Part shown: positions 21,328 through 35,281 of the stretch, piece after piece | How the letters are laid out: every line of letters begins with the position of its first letter | Position numbering within the stretch: position 1 is the stretch's first letter | Source: Bretschneidera sinensis | Taxonomy: Eukaryota; Streptophyta; Magnoliopsida; Brassicales; Akaniaceae | Length of the DNA stretch: 64,000 bases | Assembly (NCBI GenBank): GCA_023935145.1 | Contig: CM043698.1 | Location: 34,381,001-34,445,000, forward strand | Reading direction: 5' to 3' | Program-made: the position numbers and the translations under genes | Notes under the pieces: model-generated | Seen by the model: the letters and a program-made list of their open reading frames with translations, nothing else | Database searches by the model: none | Told to the model about the DNA's origin: nothing

Positions 21328-24300
21328 ATCCAGCAGTCAGGCTGTTTGGGAATTTGTGCTGTAAATGGTTTGTGGTCAGGCCCATTATATTACACATTAG
21401 TTGACATTAATAAACCTTGTTAACCAATAACCATGTATGTGATTTCAGATCAAGTTTTTTCCCTTTAAGAAAGAAGTACATAATGCAATATTGCGAGGCC
21501 CTTGAATCTCATAACTCTTGTTTCCCCATCTTAGGCCATGTGGTGTGGGGGAGGACAACCCATGAATTGTGTGGTCCGATCCATACCCTTGTAATTCAAC
21601 GTGGCTGATTTCTTCTCGAGACAAGCAATTTTAGGAGGAAATCATACACGATAAGAAACTTCAGGACCATGGATAGAAATTCTCTTTCTCAATTCGAAAA
21701 ATTTCATGGATTAAATCTAAACAAGAATAAAAACATGCTTATGGGAAGCTGCTTCAGGGGTTTCTTCTTTTGTCAATTTGAGCTTGTAGGATCATTCGTT
21801 ATAAAATAAATAATAGAAACATGATTTTGAGAATTTACATGAACATAATTGGATAAGTAGTTTTTTTCTTTCTATTGGGTGAAGATAAAAAAATCATTTC
21901 TGATGTTGATATGGCATCACAAGTTGACAAACAGCTGGGATTTAATTCTAGAGATGCTATAATGCTTAGGGCTTATTGCCTACCAGTCGATTTATAGCAG
22001 GTTCAGTGTCAATCAGTAGTGTAGTATCTTTGAAGTGTCAGCATCCGCCAAGTGTTGGGACCTCAGCCCTCACTTTTACATCAGATTTCTAATGGCAAAG
22101 CTTGAAGGAGGGAGCTCGGTTTTCAATAATATTTGTTGTATCTATGGCTTGTAGCTATAGGTTTTTGTTTGTTAAGGGTCATGTGATTCCTGGAAAGCTT
22201 GTAGATTTGTTTCGTCATTTTAGATTAAGCGTCACCCATAGTTGGCTGTGCAGGGATACACAGTCTAGAAAGAATTTCAACCAGCATTTATTTATTTTTT
22301 ATTTTCATATCATTCAATGTATAATTTCAATCTAAACGTGACCTCTACTTAAGAATTGGATTGTTTATGGTTGATTTTGGTTGCTAGCTTCAACTTTAGA
22401 CCTAAAACTTTGTTTGTTCGTTTGATTTGTCGTAATGAGAGAAGGGTTTTGGAACATCATCCTTTTTTAAGCTGAGAAGCAGTCTTTTGTACTGGTAGGA
22501 AAGCTTGCATGATGACAAAACCTGGACTTGGAAAATGTCAGCTTGTTTGTCACGTCCTGATTGGTCTTTCCTACATTTACAGTTAAAAGTCCTGTCACCT
22601 AAGCCTTCCTAATTACTTCTAGGCTGCAATGTATAGTAATCGTGCAAGGCGTGTCATAATCCTCTTGCTTTTAGTGGCCCCAATAACAAAAACTTTTCTT
22701 TTCTTAAAGAAAAAGTCTAAATATAAACAACAACCAATCTAATCCTTTTCTTTTTGGACCCACAACGCAACAACCAACCATAAGCTAATATACTAACACG
22801 CTGTGTCTGACACAGCACCGACACACAGCCACCTCAAATTGTATTCCATTAACTAACAAGATTTTTGATCAAATAATTCAAATTATTTTCCATTAATTAA
22901 GAAGATTTTTTTATTAATAAAATCAGAACTCTTTCGACCCTCAAAATATTTCATAAATTTTTATTTAGATATATAAATCAAATATTTATATAAAATTAAT
23001 TTTATCAATAAAATATTTAAATAAAATTATATATGAAACTGCAATTCTTATCTTCACCATTGTTGATTTTCTTTTTATCTTTTTCATACTCAATTTTTTT
23101 TTTTAGCGATTCTAATATGATTGTTTTTATATTTGGGTTTTTTTACAGGTTCAGTTTTTTAATAGAGAATATGTGATCATTATTCTTGACATGCTTATAA
23201 GTAAAAAGATAATTGTTAACATACTATTTTATCACATAAAAAATATATTTATGTTTGTGTTGAGATTCTGTCAGCAATAATTAATTAAACTATTACTAAT
23301 ATTTTTTTATTTTTTTATCCCATAATTTTAATCACGTAAATATTTTAAATTAAATTAAATGTTTTAATTATTTTAAATATATAAAAATTATTTATTTAAT
23401 TAATTAAATAATAACATGATAAAAATTATAAGATAAAAAAATAAAAATTAACTTGGTTGGATTAAAATTAGAAAATGGATTGACAACACCGTATGGAAGC
23501 AGAAGAAGGTCGATGGATACGTGGGATTTGTGATGTTGACAACACGGTAAACAATCTCTATTTCTCTAATAGTAGCACAGTAATTTTGTAATTTTAGAGT
23601 CATTGTTCTCTCTCAGTTTTTTTTAATAATAAGCCTCTTTTTAACTTTATTGAGGGACCATTCTATGGCTGTCGCGATCTTAGGTATGAGAACACGACAA
23701 AGCTACAGCTGTGATGGCGATCCCACTGGCTACTTCCCACCACATTGCAGATTTCCTTGGGATTGACGTTATTTAACTCCTTTAGACTTCTGTAGGCTCG
23801 GCTAGGCTAATTATTTCCTACGTGTCATTGGATCCCAACAACACAAAGCACGGAAAGTATTTTCGTAGAGGTCAAACATGGAGTCTTCTACTGTAACAAT
23901 ACAAGTTCATCTAAAAAAAAAAAAGGTACTTCATGTTGTTTATGGGTTATATAATTAAGACTTCGTTTGGTCATTAAAAAGAGATAAAATTAAAATTATT
24001 ATGAGAAATGATAAAAAAGATTAATGAAATTATAAGATTGAGATTAAAATAAAATAATAAATTTAAATATGAAAATATATTAATACTATTTATCAAAATA
24101 TTAAACAATATATATATATATATATTTATATTTATATTTCTTTAAACATAAGAGCCTCACTAGGTGGTCGGTCAATCAATCGGCTGGCTCCCCTACTAGT
24201 GGTCGGATGATCAGTTGGTCGGTTCTTTTGCCATTGGTTAGTTGATCAGTTGGTTATTTTGTTGGTTGGTTGGCTTTCCTTTTCTTTGCAATATTTGCAA

Positions 24301-24816
24301 ACGAATCTTTCAATGGTATTGAATTAATGTAACACTAAACATCTTACACATTTAATGAACTCATCAATAATAAATATAAAATCTGTTTACATCAAAATAA
24401 TTAAAAATTAAATTAAATACCCTAACATAAATCATTAAATACATTTTTATTTAAGTTTTTCTTATCCAATTTATATTTTAAAAAATGGTTCGAATGGTCG
24501 ATGGGAGAAAAGAAACCTCATGCAGAGGAATAAATTACAAGTAGTAAACTCAATAAGCTATTTCCTCTTTTTCATTGTCATCAATCATCATGAGGAACTA
24601 AGAATGCAATCAATTGCAAGTCACCTTTTCGTAAAATCGTGAGACTTTGAATTTCGTATATGTAATCTGACTCCACACCTACATTTACTGACCCTTCTTA
24701 GCTTCTTGCGCATAAAGTTGTTATAAAAAGATTTGTTTTAACAATTCTAAATTAACCGATACAAAAATACTTTCTTGTTTCCCAAGCAACATTTCCACTA
24801 AAGCAAAAGAAACCTA

Positions 24817-24878
<62 letters not shown>

Positions 24879-27366
24879 TTCCTTCTCTGTTTTTCTTTTT
24901 CTTTCTTTCCCCTTAGGTTCCACCTCTTTTGCAATTTGCAACGCTTCAATACTTGTTTTGTCTTTATGTAGGACCCATATTCTTAACCTTGTCCCCAAGA
25001 GGGGCCCACCACCACCAATCAGTAACTCAAAAATATTATTAGAATGTACCTACTATATGATAATGGTTTTTTTTTTAACGATTGTCATAAGAACATTTAT
25101 TAAGAAATATTATATAATAATTAATGTAAAATTTGATTTGAATTTACAAATATTTTTTATATGTAATTTATATATATATATTTACAAATGGATGGCATAT
25201 TTAAAATGTTATTTAAATTTAAATATAAATTTAAAATCTTAATATATTTAATTATGATGAATTCTTAATTGAGTGACATTCGTAAAAGTTTATTCGGTAA
25301 ATAATTATTTTAGTTTTTTTTAAATAAATCGTTTGGTATTGTAACAAATAGATATTTTTCTTGCATTTTCTATTTTCTTCTCTGATAAAGTACAGCCAAA
25401 ATTAGATAATTAGATGAACACAGAGAAGAATAAAAGGAACCAATTTCCGAAGAGCATACACCAGCCAAAGAAATGCTGAATAATGACAGCTCAACCCTCA
25501 GCTGATTTTCATAGACAACTAATTAATTTAAAATAATTAAAGGATGCTGCCTTTATTTGTACACTACGTATTTTCTTGGTGTAAAGCCCTATTAGGTAGA
25601 GACTTGGAAGAGTGATTTGTCGTTTTGGATCCATTTTCTTAATAATTTTATGCAATTTGTGGAGTTTTGTGGAAATGGAGTCCTAGAAAATAAGGTTTAA
25701 CAGTAGTCTTTGAACCATTTTCTTAATAATTTAATGCAATCTGTGAAGACCTAACCCTTGAAACCGTGTTAATTATTAAGGCTTAGTTTAGGGATAACTT
25801 ATTAACCAAAGTAATAAAAAATTGTAAATAGAGCTTAATTAGCACCCAAAAAAAAGAAATAAAGCTAAATACGAGTGTGCGTGAGTCGAGTAAGTTTGGA
25901 TTAGGACTACAAATCTTAACTTACTTCAACCCATGACAAGTAATGGCTAGTAATCTCAACTTTAACCCAATCTGTAAATAATCGAATTAGCTTGTGAAAT
26001 AAAAATCAATCAAGTTTAATGCGTTGGATTAGATCAGGTCGGCTCATGTCAAGCTAGATTTTTTATTGCATTTTTTTGTTAATGTTAAATATTACAAATA
26101 AAATTTTAAAAATATCAAATTAATGAAAAAAAACAAAACAAAGATGCTTCTCACAATATGAATTACATATATATAATTAAATTTGAACTCATTTTTCAAC
26201 CCTAACCTAAATCAATTTTTAAAAAACCTCAACTTTAATTTATTCAAATTTTGGGTCGGATTCGAATTAAATCTAGCTGGTTTACCGAGTGCAAGCCTAT
26301 TTTAGAATAAGATCAAAAGGATATTTTTCGTGATAATTATTTTTTTTAATCGCTTCATCATGAAACACTTATAAAATTGAGAAAGTAATGTTAAATTGCT
26401 TTGAAATTAGAGAGAGACTCTGTTTTCCTTGATGGATGTAGACTTATTACCCCATGAAGAGTTAGTTTGTACAGTATTTGCTCCTGCAAATGAAGATGAC
26501 TTTTTAGCTAAAAGTGAGGAAAACTTTACACAGTCACCACCAATCAAACTAGTTAATACTTGTATTTATCAGTGATTTAACTCTGTCCTCACTTAAAAAG
26601 GTGTGCCCATTTCAAAACGTACAGGGTGCCCATTACTACAACTTGTAGAATTAAAAAAGGTTTGATACAGAAGAACAAAATTCTTCTGATAACCCAAAGA
26701 TTAAGATTAGTACACCTAATCCAACTGATAATCCAAGATTTATTAAGATATATACCCACTTGCTTGACCTAAGCTCATTTTGAAAATCAAGACCAAAAAA
26801 ATCCAAAAACACCAATAGTATTAAAAAAGGAAAACAAAAAGCAATGAAATTGTCAGGCCATAGAAGCAGCTTTTATCTGTTGATCAATTTCCTTTCCTTT
26901 CCTTTTATCTGACCCCTCTTCCAACCGCTTTCATAGTAATGATTCCATAGCCTTTCTCTCTCTCCCTCCTCTGTTTTATGCTTTTGTTTTTTCTCTTTTC
27001 TCTGTGTATGTAAAACCTGTACGTATCACAGAAGTGGTGCAGAAAGTTTTGTCTCGGATCCCGATGTCTTGCCCCCTTCCCCTCTTTCTCTTCTCTTACA
27101 CAATTAACAAGAAAAATTAAACTGTCCTATCTTTTTTCTTTTTCTTCTCGATCTCTGTCCATAAAACATCACCAAAATCAAAGAAAGTTCACTCTCAAGC
27201 ACAAGGGTCTTTCTCAGTGGTCCTCAAAAACAACAAATTCTTTATTCACAAAACACAATTCTTTTTGTTTCCATCACTTATCACACACTGATCTCGCTTC
27301 ACTTTAACTATTATACATTAATTATATTATAGAGCTCTCTCTCTATATATATAGAAATAGAAGAAT
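21328..27366. other. intergenic region between the MINDY gene and KNAT7
   Basis: Starts with the MINDY 3' UTR. Short open frames at 21.4-22.3 kb resemble no family I know. From 22.8 to 26.3 kb it is very AT-rich with runs of taatta and imperfect repeats; 24150-24280 is a ggtcggt/ggttggt low-complexity patch; 24819-24870 is an (AT) microsatellite. The last 450 bp before KNAT7 are pyrimidine-rich (CTCTCT blocks) and probably contain promoter and 5' UTR. No gene supported. Confidence 0.55.
24819..24870. repeat. (AT)n microsatellite, 52 bp
   Basis: Uninterrupted AT dinucleotides followed by T10. Confidence 0.95.
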
Positions 27367-30300
27367 ATGCAAGCAGAAGCAGCGGCAGGCTTAGGTATGA
27401 TGGGTAGTAGCAGTAGTGGTGGTGCTGGTGGTGGTGACGTGTCCATGTCCGGTGGTGGTAGTGGTAGTGGTGAGCAGAACCGGCAATTCAAGGCAGAGAT
27501 AGCGACGCACCCTTTATATGAACAGCTCTTAGCAGCACACGTGTCGTGTCTACGTGTGGCGACACCAATTGATCAGTTGCCTCTTATTGATGCCCAGTTG
27601 TCTCAGTCTCACCATCTCCTTAGGTCCTATGCTTCACTACATCATGGTGCTCACTCTCTCTCTCCCCATGAGAGGCAAGACCTTGATAACTTCTTGGTAG
27701 GTTTCTCTTTTTTTTTTTTGTATTTAATTTTGAGGACCCATTTTTCTATTTTTCATATTTTGTTTGTTTGTTTGGTAGTATTTCTCTTTGTTTATAAAAA
27801 CCCTTTATAAATCCTTTTTTCAAGTGCCTCTATTTGGTTCGTAATTCTTATGTTTGAGGGGCAAAATGAATTTATTGGTTTTACTGTTGATGGGTTTTTG
27901 TTTTCTTGGGATTAAAGTTAACATTATGGGTGCTTTTTTGGATGTTGTTTATGGTTTTGTGGTTAATTGTTACTTGAATTTTTTTGCAGGCACAGTATTT
28001 GATAGTTTTGTGTACTTTCAAAGAACAGCTTCAACAACATGTCAGAGTCCATGCCGTTGAAGCTGTAATGGCCTGCCGCGAAATCGAAAATAACTTACAT
28101 GCTCTCACGGGTTTGCTCTCTCTCTCTCTTTCTCATATGTAATCTGTTATTTTTTTTTTTAAAGGAATATGTAATCATCATTAACCTAAATATATTGCAT
28201 CATAACTCATATAGGCTGCATAGTCATGATTTATGATATATATGCTTGATATTATAAGAATTCCACCAAAGAAAAAAGTATTAATTAATTAATTCTTTGT
28301 GTTTGTTTGTTTGGGATGAATAATATTTTGTAATCTCTTGATAATATAATATAATCATTTTCTCAAATAATTACTATGATTTTATCACAATTAGCTAGCT
28401 AAGTTTTGAGTATAACATGTGCTACCAAAGAAATTAAATTTCTTGCATTTGTTTAATTGAATGATTAGGGGATAATTAATCCTTAGTGCTAATATTTTGC
28501 CTTAGGTTGTTGTTTGGATGCTTGGTAGACAAAAAGATGAGAATGGGTATAGAGGTTGCTTGGAAGTTTTTCAGTGTCGTACGAGATTAGGTGGGTGCAA
28601 GTAGTAGGTTTCGGTTCCTACTCCAACCACAAAGCAAAATCATATGTTAGTTTATAGTTTGATAATTAGTTGGTGGCTTGGTGATGAAGGGCACTACCAC
28701 AACAACCATATAGGTTTCAGTTGGAATAATTAATTTTGATTCTAGAAGTAATGTTTTTATTAATAACTCTCTCGGTGTCATAATTTTTATCACGTTTACT
28801 ATTTAATCAATTAAATAAATAATTTTTTTCTTCATATATATATAAATAGAGTTTAAAAGTTTTTGAAAAATATTTTTTTATATTTTTAATATAATAAATA
28901 TATATATAAAATAATTAAAGTCAAACTTAAGTGAAAAAAAGTGATAAATAACTAAAACTATGGAACAAATGGAGTATTATAATATTCACTTTTTGCTTAT
29001 AAGATAATTCATGGACTTTTCTTTTTTTTATTTGTATCCCCCCGTATGATTGAGTTAGGTATTAAAAAGTTAATTAGGAATCATAGATAGAACCAATCAT
29101 CTCTTAATCACATTGGAAAAGGAGAATGATAATACTTGTTACGGGCCGGATTGGATACCCATAATGACAAACAATATGTTGAGGGAAAAGTTCTTGTCTA
29201 GCACAGATTTATGAAAGATACATGACATAAGAGTTCATTTCACCCTTGAATGAAATTAAGATATCATTTTTTTCTTTTTTTTCTTCATACTATTTAATAG
29301 TAAAATGCATCCTTGTGCCATGTATCTCTCATGGATCTGTGTTAGGCAAGAACTTCTCATGTTGAGGGCAAGTCACTGATTAATTAGACACTAAATGCCA
29401 TATATCACTATTTTATTATGGAATGTGCAAAAAGATTTTTTTTTACTAGGGTATCTTGACTTTTGACTCATTAATTCTTAAATATATGCAAAACACTTTA
29501 TTCATATGCATGTATCGAGTAAAACTCAAAATAAAATTGAAAGAAAGATTATAAAATGTAGAAAATAAATAAAGAGAGAGATTGAAAGGAATAAAATGTG
29601 AGAGATAATTTTTAGGAACGTGGGAAAGTGAGGTTTTCTTATAAAAAAAAAAGAGGAGATTCATTTTCTAAGTACTTGTAAAACAATTAGGACAAAAAAC
29701 TCCGTATTTTTTTTTTAAAAAATGGTAGTTTTTGGTGTAAAATGTTTTTAATATAAAACACTTTACGCTCAATTAAACACAATGAAAATATCATTTTACA
29801 TGGAAATCATTTTTCACCAATGATTATACGACAGAACAAATTAATGGAAAATTAAACTCAAGAGTCAAGATAAGTATGCGATTCGATGCTTATCTTGGTT
29901 CATCCTAGACCTAGAGACATGGTATGTATCAATGCTAAGTTTTTTCCCTTATGTATAAAAGTTTAAATCCGATAAAAAAATACACAAGGTTGCCTCCCAA
30001 ATTAATTTTTCACCCTCCGCCTATGCCAAGAGCTAAGACCTCTGGTTAATACAAAAGGAGTGTTAGGTTAATGTATTAAATTGTTACTTGGTTTTGTTTG
30101 AGTTATTGATCAAGCTAGAATCATCATTTTAATGACAAAATAGGTTATACCTACAAAATTAGTTAAACTACAATCACAAAGAATGCATTAGGGATCTAAT
30201 ATAAACATTATTTTTGTCACTATTAGTCAACTACAAACGCACTATTTTTCAATTGATTTTTCGTGACCTTGATTTTTTTTTTCTCGAGATGATCCTAACA

Positions 30301-33300
30301 AAATATTTGCTTTCATATCTCTTTGATGTATTTTGCTTTCGTCCTCTTTGTTATTGGTCACAATTTTTTTCTCCTTTCCATTCGTTATCCCTTTTTCTAG
30401 GAAGTTTTTTTTTTTCGTAAGAAGCTTGCCTCTATGGATTTTATATTTCATTTATTCTACTGGTAAAGATCTGCCAAACCCGGCCTTCACCATGACAGAT
30501 GGTTTTATTTAAAAAAAAAAAAGTATAAAAGGTCTTTTTATTATATTATCCTATCTGGTTGATTGTAGGCTAGCTTTGAAAATGTACAATATGGCAATTT
30601 GCTTGAAAATTGAGTAGGAAATCTTCAAAAGTTTGTCTTGTTTGAAGTTTAACTCAAGGCTCGGGGGAAGTAAAATTAAGAAATTTTTAAAAACCCTTAA
30701 CATAAACGTCTGAATAGTATCAAACTCAAGTGAGTGCTTGCTTATTGGAGTCTGTGTAGGTTTTATATTATTTCTATCATTGGCTAAAAAGTAAACAATA
30801 AGAAATTAGGTTTATGGAGAAAACTTACTCCAAATTAAATATCAAATTTCTTTTTATTACCAAAGAAAAATAAGGATAACAAAAGATCAATAAAGAGTTG
30901 TAAAAACAATTATTTGTCTTTTGTAACACCAAAGGAGAATATTTTTATTAATAACAACAAAAGAAAATACAAGCTAGGCATCAACATAGAGATGCAGAAC
31001 CCATCAGCTCATGCAAGGGAAGAAAATCACATCCCATAACAATACATCTTTTTTGTTAGTGAGTTGTGCATGCACTTTCTGCTAGTACATATTTGGAATC
31101 GCTCTAACTAGGACATTTGTAATGATTTCTTTGCTAAAATACTTCCAAGAAAATAAAAAGTTAGGGCGATAACCTAAAATTTAACTAAGTCCAAAATATT
31201 TTGTGGAAACTAGAAAATAAATGCATGCTAGTTCAATTTGCAATTTTAGATATGCAAGGTGTTTTTGATTTATTTTTGGTAGATAATTCACTGTCACTGT
31301 CTTTTGGATGCTTTGCAACCCATGAAAATAAATCAAACCCATCTGCATGCATGCATGCCATTGAATTAAGCATTTTAAAATCTTTTTCAAAGCTATTAGG
31401 GTTTTCTGAACTTGCTTAGTTTGAGCTAATTACTACTGCTATATTAGGTAATAATACTTATCATCAGCATTAAACTTGATTTTTGTTCACCTCAATTGAA
31501 TTGAGTAAGCAATGGCATGCATGTTATTGTTATTTTAGAAGCAAATGCATTCATTATTATTATTAAACCGCTTGAAATATTCTTCCTATTATTAGAATAT
31601 AACAATTATTAGCTATGAAAGTAATTTTTAATAGATTTTGGTTCCTGAAAGAGTCCAATTTTTTTATTTATTTATATTTTAACATATCCATTCACGTGCA
31701 AGTCAAAACTAAATGTTTTGCACGTAAAACCCAAATAAAAAACTCAAATATTCGAAAAAGTAACAAATTGAATCAAATAATAATAATGAAAAAGTGCAGC
31801 ATGACTCAAAACCGATACCTAGAACTCTTACACCATATAAAAAAATTGTTGAGTTATCAATTATCCTAAAAACTTATGATGACAAAAAGTCCAATTAATT
31901 CTATATACTTTAACCATGAACATAGAATGGCAATTAAGTGAAAACTGTTATCCTTCTTTCATAATGCAATTTCTTTCTTTTGCCCTGGTAGAAATCTCTA
32001 ACACAACCAAGTAACTTTTATTCCATGGGCAAGTTTAATGGTTGATACAATTAATCTTTGACCTATGTCTGTGCAAGTGCAGTTACTCTTTCTTGCACAT
32101 TCAAGTCGCACAGAATATAACCATATTTACCAGAAATCTATTCGTCTTGATTTGTGGTATGTTTACGGAAACACGGTACATTACACACCTATACACTATA
32201 TTCGGAGTAAACTTAAATGGTTTATATTATATATAAGAACATGCGTTAAATTATGATATGAGATGTATTTGTAGAATTGTGTTAATAATAGTTTAAAAAA
32301 TATTAGAGTTTTGACGAATTAGTAAAGTTAACAGTCTTATTTTCTATATATCTTGTCTAAAAATCTTTATTTTTCAATTTTTTAAATTAAAAGTTTTAAG
32401 GAAGTTTTGAATTGTCAATTTTAAAGATTCGGTATACTAATGCATCACCAATTGTAACATAAGTTCCGGATTGCGGTTCCAAAGAAAATATAAGGATCCC
32501 GATAATGTTAAACCTAATCAAAATAGACAAGTTAATAAGCTTCATAAATCAACTATCACTGTTCTTGGAAACAAGTTGCTTGTTTCTGAAAACATTTTTT
32601 GATATTTTTTGTTTTTTTACAACAGTTTTTATAATTATTTTATTTTTTATAATTACTTTTAAAATAATGAGAAAACTTATTTAAAAATGGATAATGAGTT
32701 TTCTCTCATTAAATTATAATCCCACCATAATGAGATAGATTAAAAAATAAAATTTTAAAATAGTAGTGTATTCTTATTTTTAAAAACATTGTTTGAAAAT
32801 AGAATACATAAAATAAATTCAAACAAACCCTTGAGGTTCTGGGGAATTGAACGATAAAGTTACCCCTCCATATCTTACCATTTCTATTATAAGAAAAACA
32901 AAATCTCAAACAAGAGGTATAGGTACACCTCTTCATTTTCTCTACTCTCATTTCCTCATTCCCTTTAATCCAAACAAGAGGTTAAGGAGATTATATCAAT
33001 GGTCCTAAACTATATACCCAGCTGTTTTCTAAAAAAGAGAAAAAAAGAGCTACTCTTTCAAGTTTTTGTCATAAGTATTTCAAAATTATATAGTATATAT
33101 TAAGACGTCTCTCTCAAAAAATGAAAGAAATATGTTCATATTTCATGTCAACACTCAAAAGTTGGCTATTACTACATGTCATCTCCCTGTTTTCGGTTTG
33201 CAAGGAAATGCATGCTTACCTTAAAAAAGAAAAAAAAAAGTATTCTTGCTGGTTTCATAAAAAACAAAACAAAAAGAAATAAAACAGAAAAAAAACACTA

Positions 33301-33523
33301 AAGCCAAGCAGTTGTCATAGGTTCAGAATAAGTTGTGCGGGATTACTTGATTTTACCCATCTGGGCTGAATCACTTTCTGCTCCCAGCCCACGTCCAGCC
33401 TGAACCTAACGAATACGCTGGCCCACTATTCTTATAATGGGGTTTAATTTGGGTCTTGTTGGGCTTCATATATCACATTGGCCCCCTTTTTTTTCTTCTA
33501 ATTTCAAGTATGAACTTATCACG

Positions 33524-33567
<44 letters not shown>

Positions 33568-35281
33568 AGCCTATCAATGGACAGTGTGATATATGGATGG
33601 CCTAGTTTTTGACATGTTCTAAGAAAGAGCAAAGATGGAAATATCAAGTATGAATTTATGAGATGTCCAAATATGTTTTCTTTTCTTCTAGGTTTAGACT
33701 AGGAGAGAAACCTGTTGTTTTGGTGATGCTCATGGATTGAGATAGGAAATTAACTTATGTTTTCCACAAATATATACAAATTAAGCAGATATACAATATG
33801 TTAGGACATGAATCAAGAAAGTGATTGGGTTGAAGAAAGAGATTTTTAAGGAAAAATGTGAACTATAGAATAGAATGTAAAATTATTGGTTTACTACTCT
33901 TGGTTGCTAACAAGCTATGACAATTGACAATAACTTTGTGAGGCCTTTTCCTTGTAAAATCAGGAGTATCTTTGGGTGAAGGTACTGGTGCAACAATGTC
34001 AGATGATGAGGATGAGCTACAGATGGATTTCTCTTTGGATCAATCTGGCGCCGACGGCAATGACTTGATGGGTTTTGGTCCCCTGCTTCCCACAGAATCC
34101 GAAAGATCTCTGATGGAGAGAGTTAGGCAAGAATTGAAGATTGAACTGAAGCAGGTAATATTCTTGAAAACCATTATTGAATGATGTGAAAAATATGGAC
34201 TGCTTTGTTAGCTTTTATGAATTTTTTTTCTTACTTTTGAGGGACATCGTTTCAAATTTTGCTTTTAGAATCCTGTTTCATGCTATTGTTTAGAGTGTGA
34301 TGTGAAACCACAATACACTTTACCACTGCTTTGCAGGGTTTTAAGTCAAGAATTGAAGATGTAAGGGAGGAGATACTGAGGAAAAGAAGGGCTGGAAAAT
34401 TACCTGGTGACACAACCTCAGTGCTGAAAAATTGGTGGCAGCAACATTCAAAATGGCCCTATCCAACTGTAAGGCTGCAACTGACTTCTTTCTTCATATA
34501 TGACTTCACCGATGTTATTTTGTTTCAAATTTAATTTGATTTATTAAACATGTAGATGTCAAAATTATGTTAGAATGCTAAACATCAGTGACATCAAAAC
34601 CAAAACATCCTTCTACGTATGAATTAGACATGTTAAAACAATATTTTTACCTATAATAACAGCATGAAATTTTAGATAAAGTATAATCTGTTACCACTAA
34701 TGTAACATCATTTTGGACCTTCTGCCCTGATGAAAGTCCGACACGAAATCCCAAAGACATCGGTCCCTTGCCCTGGTCCTGACAAAGAAGCCACTAGCCT
34801 TTTTGATGAGTATGATACAGAACACAATAATGAATAAACAAAGGGAATCTGAACAACAAATGCGAGCTGAAATGCTCATTTAGGAAGCTTAATGCTCTTT
34901 CTGATTCTAACTTGGATTTTTTTACATATTCTGGCTATCAAAATTGGTGTAGAACTTAATTTTTGAAGGATCTTTTGTATATTGTGGCAATACTATACTA
35001 GTTTAACATACGAAAATCCGATGGTATAATTGCTTACAGAACTTTAACATCTGATTTCATAATTTATTTCACCATTTCAAGACCCATGACACAATTTGAT
35101 TTCTGTGGATATATATAAATAAACATGGTACTAATTACAGGAAGATGACAAGGCAAAACTTGTGGAGGAGACAGGATTGCAGCTGAAGCAAATTAACAAC
35201 TGGTTCATCAACCAAAGGAAGCGAAACTGGCACAGCAACTCCCAGTCTGTTACCTCCTTGAAGTCCAAGCGCAAGAGATAG
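27367..35281 (+). CDS. KNAT7: class II KNOX homeobox transcription factor, KNAT7 type
   Basis: Nuclear TALE-homeodomain regulator; KNAT7 orthologues modulate secondary-wall (lignin/xylan) deposition. Exons: 27367-27696, 27990-28110, 33964-34154, 34337-34468, 35141-35281; phases join to 304 residues against about 290 in Arabidopsis, the extra length being a Gly/Ser-rich N-terminus. KNOX1 is about residues 41-83, KNOX2 about 107-151, an acidic spacer ([12 protein letters not shown]) follows, ELK is about 198-220 and the homeodomain about 221-283. The three-residue TALE loop is PYP (255-257) and the recognition helix is [13 protein letters not shown] (WFINQR at 279-284), all intact. The C-terminal SLKSKRKR tail and the short N-terminus before KNOX1 favour KNAT7 over KNAT3/4/5. 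Intron 2 is 5.85 kb. The start is the only in-frame ATG before the conserved region. Confidence 0.95.
28767..28974. mobile_element. Stowaway-like (Tc1/mariner) MITE
   Basis: The left end CTCTCTCGGTGTCATAATT and the right end (reverse complement CTCCATTTGTTCCATAGTT) resemble the CTCCCTCCGTCCCATAAT-type Stowaway terminus. Both ends are followed inward by a TTTATCAC word in inverted orientation. TA dinucleotides lie near both borders. About 208 bp, non-coding. Confidence 0.6.
31221..31523. promoter_or_regulatory. RY-type (CATGCA) motif cluster in KNAT7 intron 2
   Basis: ATGCATGC at 31221-31228, GCATGCATGCATGC at 31345-31358 and GCATGCATG at 31515-31523, in a stretch less AT-rich than the rest of the intron. 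RY words are bound by B3-domain factors. That this is a functional intronic element is inference. Confidence 0.3.
33527..33561. repeat. (AT)n microsatellite, about 35 bp
   Basis: Uninterrupted TA repeats, about 400 bp before KNAT7 exon 3. Confidence 0.95.

Larger units (their letters stand above)
28111..33963 (+). other. KNAT7 intron 2 (5.85 kb)
   Basis: Splits the Gly codon after HALT. Contains a Stowaway-like MITE (28767-28974), an RY-motif cluster (31.2-31.5 kb), an AT microsatellite (33527-33561) and long AT-rich tracts. Short open frames inside it have no recognisable homology. Confidence 0.75.

Noticed and set aside
22102..22335. 77-codon open frame downstream of the MINDY gene
   Set aside because: No recognised family and surrounded by non-coding DNA.
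27854..28060. separate small gene starting in KNAT7 intron 1
   Set aside because: Its end overlaps exon 2 in the wrong frame; the KNAT7 exon explains the coding signal.
34722..34790. C/D-box snoRNA in KNAT7 intron 4 (CTGATGA ... CTGA)
   Set aside because: The C box lacks the purine start, no terminal stem pairs around the boxes and no guide complementarity was identified.
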